Of a stretch of DNA of 18,890 nt, positions 16,214 to 18,890 are shown in pieces. The notes beneath the pieces were generated by a model. That model was not told where the DNA came from. It saw only the letters and a program-made list of their open reading frames with translations, and made no database searches. Position numbers and translations under genes: made by a program. The DNA is taken from contig VSNQ01000098.1 of NCBI GenBank assembly GCA_009774395.1, forward strand, positions 1-18,890, given 5' to 3'. The stretch's first letter is position 1, and the number at the start of each line of letters is the position of its first letter. This DNA comes from Lachnospiraceae bacterium (GTDB lineage Bacteria > Bacillota > Clostridia > Lachnospirales > Lachnospiraceae).

Positions 16214-17374
16214 TTACTCTTTCAGCTTAAATTTCATCATCACCGGATTATGATCGGAATAGGCAAAGCCTGTGTCTATAGTATTGATTTCGATGAGTTC
16301 CAGATTGTTGGATATCAAGAATCCATCAACCATTGTGACAAAACTCTCACCCTCTTCATACGGCTTATCCGCATTACGGCATGAGGGTTTCCGGTTATCA
16401 TGTTCCTCTTTGGATAATAAATCATATGACAGTGCCATTCCTTCCGGTAGCAGCTGCGTTGGAAAAGGCTTTGCCCAGTTTGCATCCGTCTGTGCTGTTT
16501 GGAATACCTCTGGAGAATTTCCAAGCAAATCCTGATTATAGTCGCCACCACATAAAATATAATTGCCTGCTGCTAAATCCTGTTTCATATCTTCACTCAG
16601 CATAGCGATCTGCTGCCCTACAATGGTATCATCTGTTGCATATGCAGACAAATGTACATTAAAAATAACCAATTCCTTTCCATTTTCCACCGGAAGCCTT
16701 GTAATTACATATGCCCTGTCTAAATCAATAAACTTCCCAATTCCACCGCTAATTGGCAGACTGCGCCGCAGTGCGGAATACATAGAAAACTTTGAAAAAG
16801 TCGCCAGTCCTGCCGTAGAAGCACCATGTGGTTCATTTAACGGAACCATTAAATAACTGGAATGATAATTTACACCAAAATTCGCTGCAAAATCGGCAAA
16901 ATATTCCTGAATTATTTCATATTGGTTTATATGATAGCTTCGTGTGGAATCAAGATCGACCTCCTGAAAAAGCACAAAATCCGGATTGCAGGCTTGCGCC
17001 GCTTCTGCTGCACCAGTGACATTTTTCACTGCTGTCTCTTTGCTAAAGGCTCTGGAATATTTCCCGCCATCCATAAAAAAACTATAATCATCACTATATG
17101 CGCCAAATCCAATATTATAAGTGAGCGCTGTATATTCCTCACCACATTGAATTATATTATTCTTTGATGCAGCCGTTTGACTAACTTCAAGTACTGTATT
17201 ATCTGCAATTCGATGATACGTAACTATCATATAAATAATATAACCGCCAACCAACGCACTAAGTAGAAGCAATATGGACGCTAAAACAATCACTATTTTT
17301 TGATACCCTATATTTTTAAAGTGTTTCCCTTGCAGCTTGGGTTGTGTGTCTACCCTTTTTCTATTATTTTTCAA
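16214..17374 (-). CDS. membrane-anchored endonuclease/exonuclease/phosphatase-fold protein
   Basis: A 386-aa protein with a basic N-terminus, one membrane segment (about 26-52) and an EEP (DNase I-like) domain outside the cytoplasm. The motifs ALTYNIGFG (83-91), LFQEVD (135-140, metal-binding Glu138), FNVHLS (238-243), CGGDYNQ (275-281) and the C-terminal YSDHNPV (372-378) cover the expected metal and catalytic residues, so it is probably active. Substrates in this superfamily range from nucleic acids to phosphoinositides and sphingomyelin, and the sequence does not decide. The start is a TTG at 17374 preceded by AGGTGG; no ATG precedes the membrane segment in frame. It may be cotranscribed with pdp. 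Confidence 0.88.
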   Translation of the reverse strand: MKNNRKRVDTQPKLQGKHFKNIGYQKIVIVLASILLLLSALVGGYIIYMIVTYHRIADNTVLEVSQTAASKNNIIQCGEEYTALTYNIGFGAYSDDYSFFMDGGKYSRAFSKETAVKNVTGAAEAAQACNPDFVLFQEVDLDSTRSYHINQYEIIQEYFADFAANFGVNYHSSYLMVPLNEPHGASTAGLATFSKFSMYSALRRSLPISGGIGKFIDLDRAYVITRLPVENGKELVIFNVHLSAYATDDTIVGQQIAMLSEDMKQDLAAGNYILCGGDYNQDLLGNSPEVFQTAQTDANWAKPFPTQLLPEGMALSYDLLSKEEHDNRKPSCRNADKPYEEGESFVTMVDGFLISNNLELIEINTIDTGFAYSDHNPVMMKFKLKE

Positions 17375-17463
17375 AACACCACCTGTCTTTCTTTATGCAC
17401 AGCCCCATACAGAGAAAGTATACTACCAAAACAGCAGATGGAACACAGTAAGCAATATACAAA

Positions 17464-17489
17464 AGCAGGGGTGAAAACAATCCCCTGCT
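17464..17489 (-). terminator. Rho-independent terminator of the TetR gene
   Basis: An 8-bp GC-rich stem (AGCAGGGG / CCCCTGCT) with a 10-nt loop begins 4 nt after the regulator's stop codon on the minus strand and is followed by a short T-run. It separates the regulator from the downstream phosphatase-fold gene. Confidence 0.85.
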
Positions 17490-17493
17490 CAAT

Positions 17494-18081
17494 TTATTCT
17501 ACTACCATTCCCAATGTACTCATAATATACTCTATCTCTTTATCCATATCATCTGATGTAAGTCCTGTTGTCTGTGCAGTCACTTTTAATCCCTCTAACG
17601 TATATACAATATTTCTTGCAGCAGCAGCCGGATTATCACAAACCATCCACTCTTGCCCCACACCGTCTATAATAATCTGCTCTAAGCCGACAACCGCCTT
17701 ATTAAAGTATGCCCTTCGAAAGTCCTTAATATCCTGCGCCTTATTATCAAACATATATTCAAATTTTGCAACTGAAAGATTGCCATTTTTCTTTAAAATT
17801 TCTTTTTTCTGCTGGCTTAAATACAACAACATCATTTCGCCGGGGGTTATGTCTTTTTCCTCCAGTGACTCCATAATATCTTTGTTTATTTCCGCTTCCT
17901 GCTCCAGCACGGCTTCAAAAAGCTCCTTTACATTGGAAAAGTACAGATATAGTCCGCCTCTGCTAATATCGCATTCCTCCACAATGTCCTTCATGGTTAC
18001 TGCTTTGTATCCCATTCTATGAAATACATCCTTTGCTTTCTCCACAATATATCGTTTTTTGTGTAATGATTTCTCTCCCAT
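17494..18081 (-). CDS. TetR/AcrR-family transcriptional regulator
   Basis: A 195-aa regulator with the TetR N-terminal DNA-binding domain: IVEKAKDVFHRMGYKAVTMKDI (helix 1 and start of the HTH), VEECDISRGGLYLYFSNVKELF (recognition helix and following helix, to about residue 55). The C-terminal ~135 residues are the variable ligand/dimer domain, so the inducer is unknown. No transporter or enzyme target lies beside it; it may regulate a distant gene or the phosphatase-fold gene downstream. GGAG lies 6 nt before the ATG. Its upstream region is occupied, from 30 nt onward, by the 165-bp inverted-repeat element, so its expression probably depends on or passes through that element. Confidence 0.92.
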   Translation of the reverse strand: MGEKSLHKKRYIVEKAKDVFHRMGYKAVTMKDIVEECDISRGGLYLYFSNVKELFEAVLEQEAEINKDIMESLEEKDITPGEMMLLYLSQQKKEILKKNGNLSVAKFEYMFDNKAQDIKDFRRAYFNKAVVGLEQIIIDGVGQEWMVCDNPAAAARNIVYTLEGLKVTAQTTGLTSDDMDKEIEYIMSTLGMVVE

Positions 18082-18111
18082 ACCTGTCTCCTTGATATTT
18101 TGCTTTTATTG

Positions 18112-18276
18112 CTAGTACACCGTTTTCTTAATCCTCGTATACAAAGTGCTTGATATTTGTATCAGTGCATGGCGGAGGAAGGAAGCGATGCGGTGGCATC
18201 GTTGACTGACGACAACGCGGCAATGATGCAAATAGCGAGTGCTTTGTATATGAGGAATTAAAAAATGGTGTACTAG
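18112..18276. mobile_element. 165-bp MITE-like / structured inverted-repeat element
   Basis: Two 53-nt arms (18112-18164 and 18224-18276) are inverted copies, with 43 of 53 positions identical and perfect 10-nt ends (CTAGTACACC / GGTGTACTAG). The 59-nt centre is richer in GC than its surroundings and has its own small hairpins: CGATGC/GCATCG (18186-18191 with 18196-18201) and CGTTG/CAACG (18200-18204 with 18213-18217, so the two overlap and may alternate). If the outer TA of CTAG is a target duplication, it would suit IS630/mariner-type insertion, but no transposase is present. Of the ten arm mismatches, six are G-U pairs in a plus-strand RNA, so an RNA hairpin is an alternative reading. Confidence 0.7.
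18169..18261 (+). CDS. possible 30-codon ORF within the inverted-repeat element
   Basis: An ATG-to-TAA frame runs through the centre and right arm of the element, the only plausible coding frame on the plus strand. The predicted peptide (begins MAEEGSDAVASL, ends IASALYMRN) is rich in Ala, Asp, Ser and Met and looks more protein-like than random AT-rich sequence, but there is no ribosome site upstream of the ATG. It could be a byproduct of the element's conserved RNA or DNA structure. Confidence 0.2.
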   Translation: MAEEGSDAVASLTDDNAAMMQIASALYMRN

Positions 18277-18299
18277 AATCTTTGTTAGAATCTTGTTGC

Positions 18300-18305
18300 A
18301 TTATA
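18300..18305 (-). promoter_or_regulatory. candidate -10 box upstream of the element and tetR gene
   Basis: A perfect TATAAT on the minus strand, with TTGCAT 15 nt upstream as a poor -35. If used, the tetR message would carry the whole inverted-repeat element in its leader. Weak on its own. Confidence 0.2.
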
Positions 18306-18327
18306 ACCTAAGAAAAAACCATGCAAA

Positions 18328-18792
18328 TTAATATTCCAGCGGTTTCCGCATTTCCATCAAATCCTTGAGTTTTAATAAAAGTGCCAAATACACACCGTTT
18401 TGAACACCCTCCGTCCAAACTGCGCCCTTAATATCACCTTTAAAAGAATATTTCGACAAAATATCCCCCAAAACCGTAATGTCCTGTAATGTGCAGGCAT
18501 CTATTACACGAAGCTCGTCCGCTGCGGTTTTTATGCGGTATCTTGAATAAGTATATGTATAATTCCGGTTTAAAAAATCTGTATTTTTAATCTCTTTAAT
18601 AAAATTTAACAGTGTCGAATCATAAACTGGTACAGCCAGTGAACACTTATCAATTCCCTGCCCACTATAAACACTTGAAACATTCCCGCCGCTGACATTT
18701 TGCAGCCATGGCAGATACTTCATAAGCTTTATCACATCATCCCTATAACATATAATAATCTCATCTCTTGAAAGCTTTAGGTTGTCTGACAT
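18328..18792 (-). CDS. uncharacterised 154-aa protein
   Basis: I do not recognise a family. The protein is soluble, mixed alpha/beta in appearance, with an N-terminal helix segment (LSRDEIIICYRDDVIKLMKY), a YDSTLLNFIKEIKNT segment, a repeated tyrosine stretch (RNYTYTYSRYRIKT) and a C-terminal helical part ending near LKDLMEMRKPLEY. It has no signal peptide, membrane segment, P-loop or HTH. An ATG at 18810 is in frame, but the strong ribosome site GGGAGGA lies inside that extension, a few bases before the ATG at 18792 (MSDNLK), which is therefore chosen. No clear terminator follows; the inverted-repeat element begins 51 nt past its stop and could serve as one. Confidence 0.75.
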   Translation of the reverse strand: MSDNLKLSRDEIIICYRDDVIKLMKYLPWLQNVSGGNVSSVYSGQGIDKCSLAVPVYDSTLLNFIKEIKNTDFLNRNYTYTYSRYRIKTAADELRVIDACTLQDITVLGDILSKYSFKGDIKGAVWTEGVQNGVYLALLLKLKDLMEMRKPLEY

Positions 18793-18847
18793 AATTATTC
18801 CTCCCTGCATATTTTTTTAGCAATCAATAAATAGATTACTGCTTCTG

Positions 18848-18890
18848 CTGTCTCTTAAACATCTCCGAGCCCACGCGACCGTCATAGATG
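18848..18890. other. Nextera-type sequencing adapter sequence at the contig edge
   Basis: The final 43 bases contain CTGTCTCTTA followed by ACATCTCCGAGCCCACG and then CGAC, which matches the Nextera transposase read-2 adapter except for a 2-nt deletion and one substitution. The remaining bases would be index sequence. This is almost certainly a technical artefact, not chromosome. Natural sequence ends near 18847; the 55 nt between it and the gene start at 18792 hold only its ribosome site and AT-rich DNA. Confidence 0.9.

Noticed and set aside
18793..18810. ATG at 18810 as start of the uncharacterised gene
   Set aside because: The strong GGGAGGA site lies within those six codons and serves the ATG at 18792.
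1..18847. CRISPR arrays, tRNA or rRNA genes
   Set aside because: No regularly spaced direct repeats, cloverleaf-like or rRNA-like sequence was seen on either strand.

Overview
The window looks like part of a low-GC, spore-forming Clostridia chromosome, most likely Lachnospiraceae. The basis is the YqfC/YqfD/PhoH/YqfF-position/YbeY gene order, a BofC-like protein, a SpoVB/MurJ-type flippase and a short ProB. Every convincing gene is on the minus strand, so transcription runs from high to low coordinates. The last ~43 bases (18848-18890) read as a Nextera-type sequencing adapter, so the right edge is probably a contig end rather than natural DNA.

Right to left, in transcription order. An unrecognised 154-aa protein (18328-18792) is followed by a 165-bp inverted-repeat element (18112-18276) that sits 30 nt upstream of a TetR-family regulator (17494-18081), which ends in a clear terminator. 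Next come a membrane-anchored endonuclease/exonuclease/phosphatase-fold protein and pyrimidine-nucleoside phosphorylase, which ends in a second terminator hairpin. A sigma-E-like promoter appears to start inside that hairpin and would drive a tightly packed cluster: yqfC, yqfD, phoH, a 7TM protein in the yqfF/pgpH position whose HD-domain active site looks destroyed, and ybeY. This continues with small gaps into a SpoVB/MurJ-like flippase, a BofC-like protein, two FAD oxidoreductases of different families and proB. The cluster mixes sporulation-linked envelope functions, RNA processing and housekeeping metabolism.

The left end differs. After a gene-free, very AT-rich 448-bp stretch (3418-3865) with several inverted repeats comes a three-gene cassette (3417 down to 214), visibly AT-richer than the rest: a Panacea (SocA-like, DUF4065-type) protein, an AAA/ABC-type ATPase of the DUF3696-like/OLD-related kind, and a 326-aa protein of no family I recognise, whose start overlaps the ATPase stop (TAATG). 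This has the shape of an acquired antiphage or toxin-antitoxin system with an unknown third component. It is the best candidate here for an undescribed system; its function is inference. The outermost 200 bases hold only a weak hint of a decayed tyrosine recombinase.
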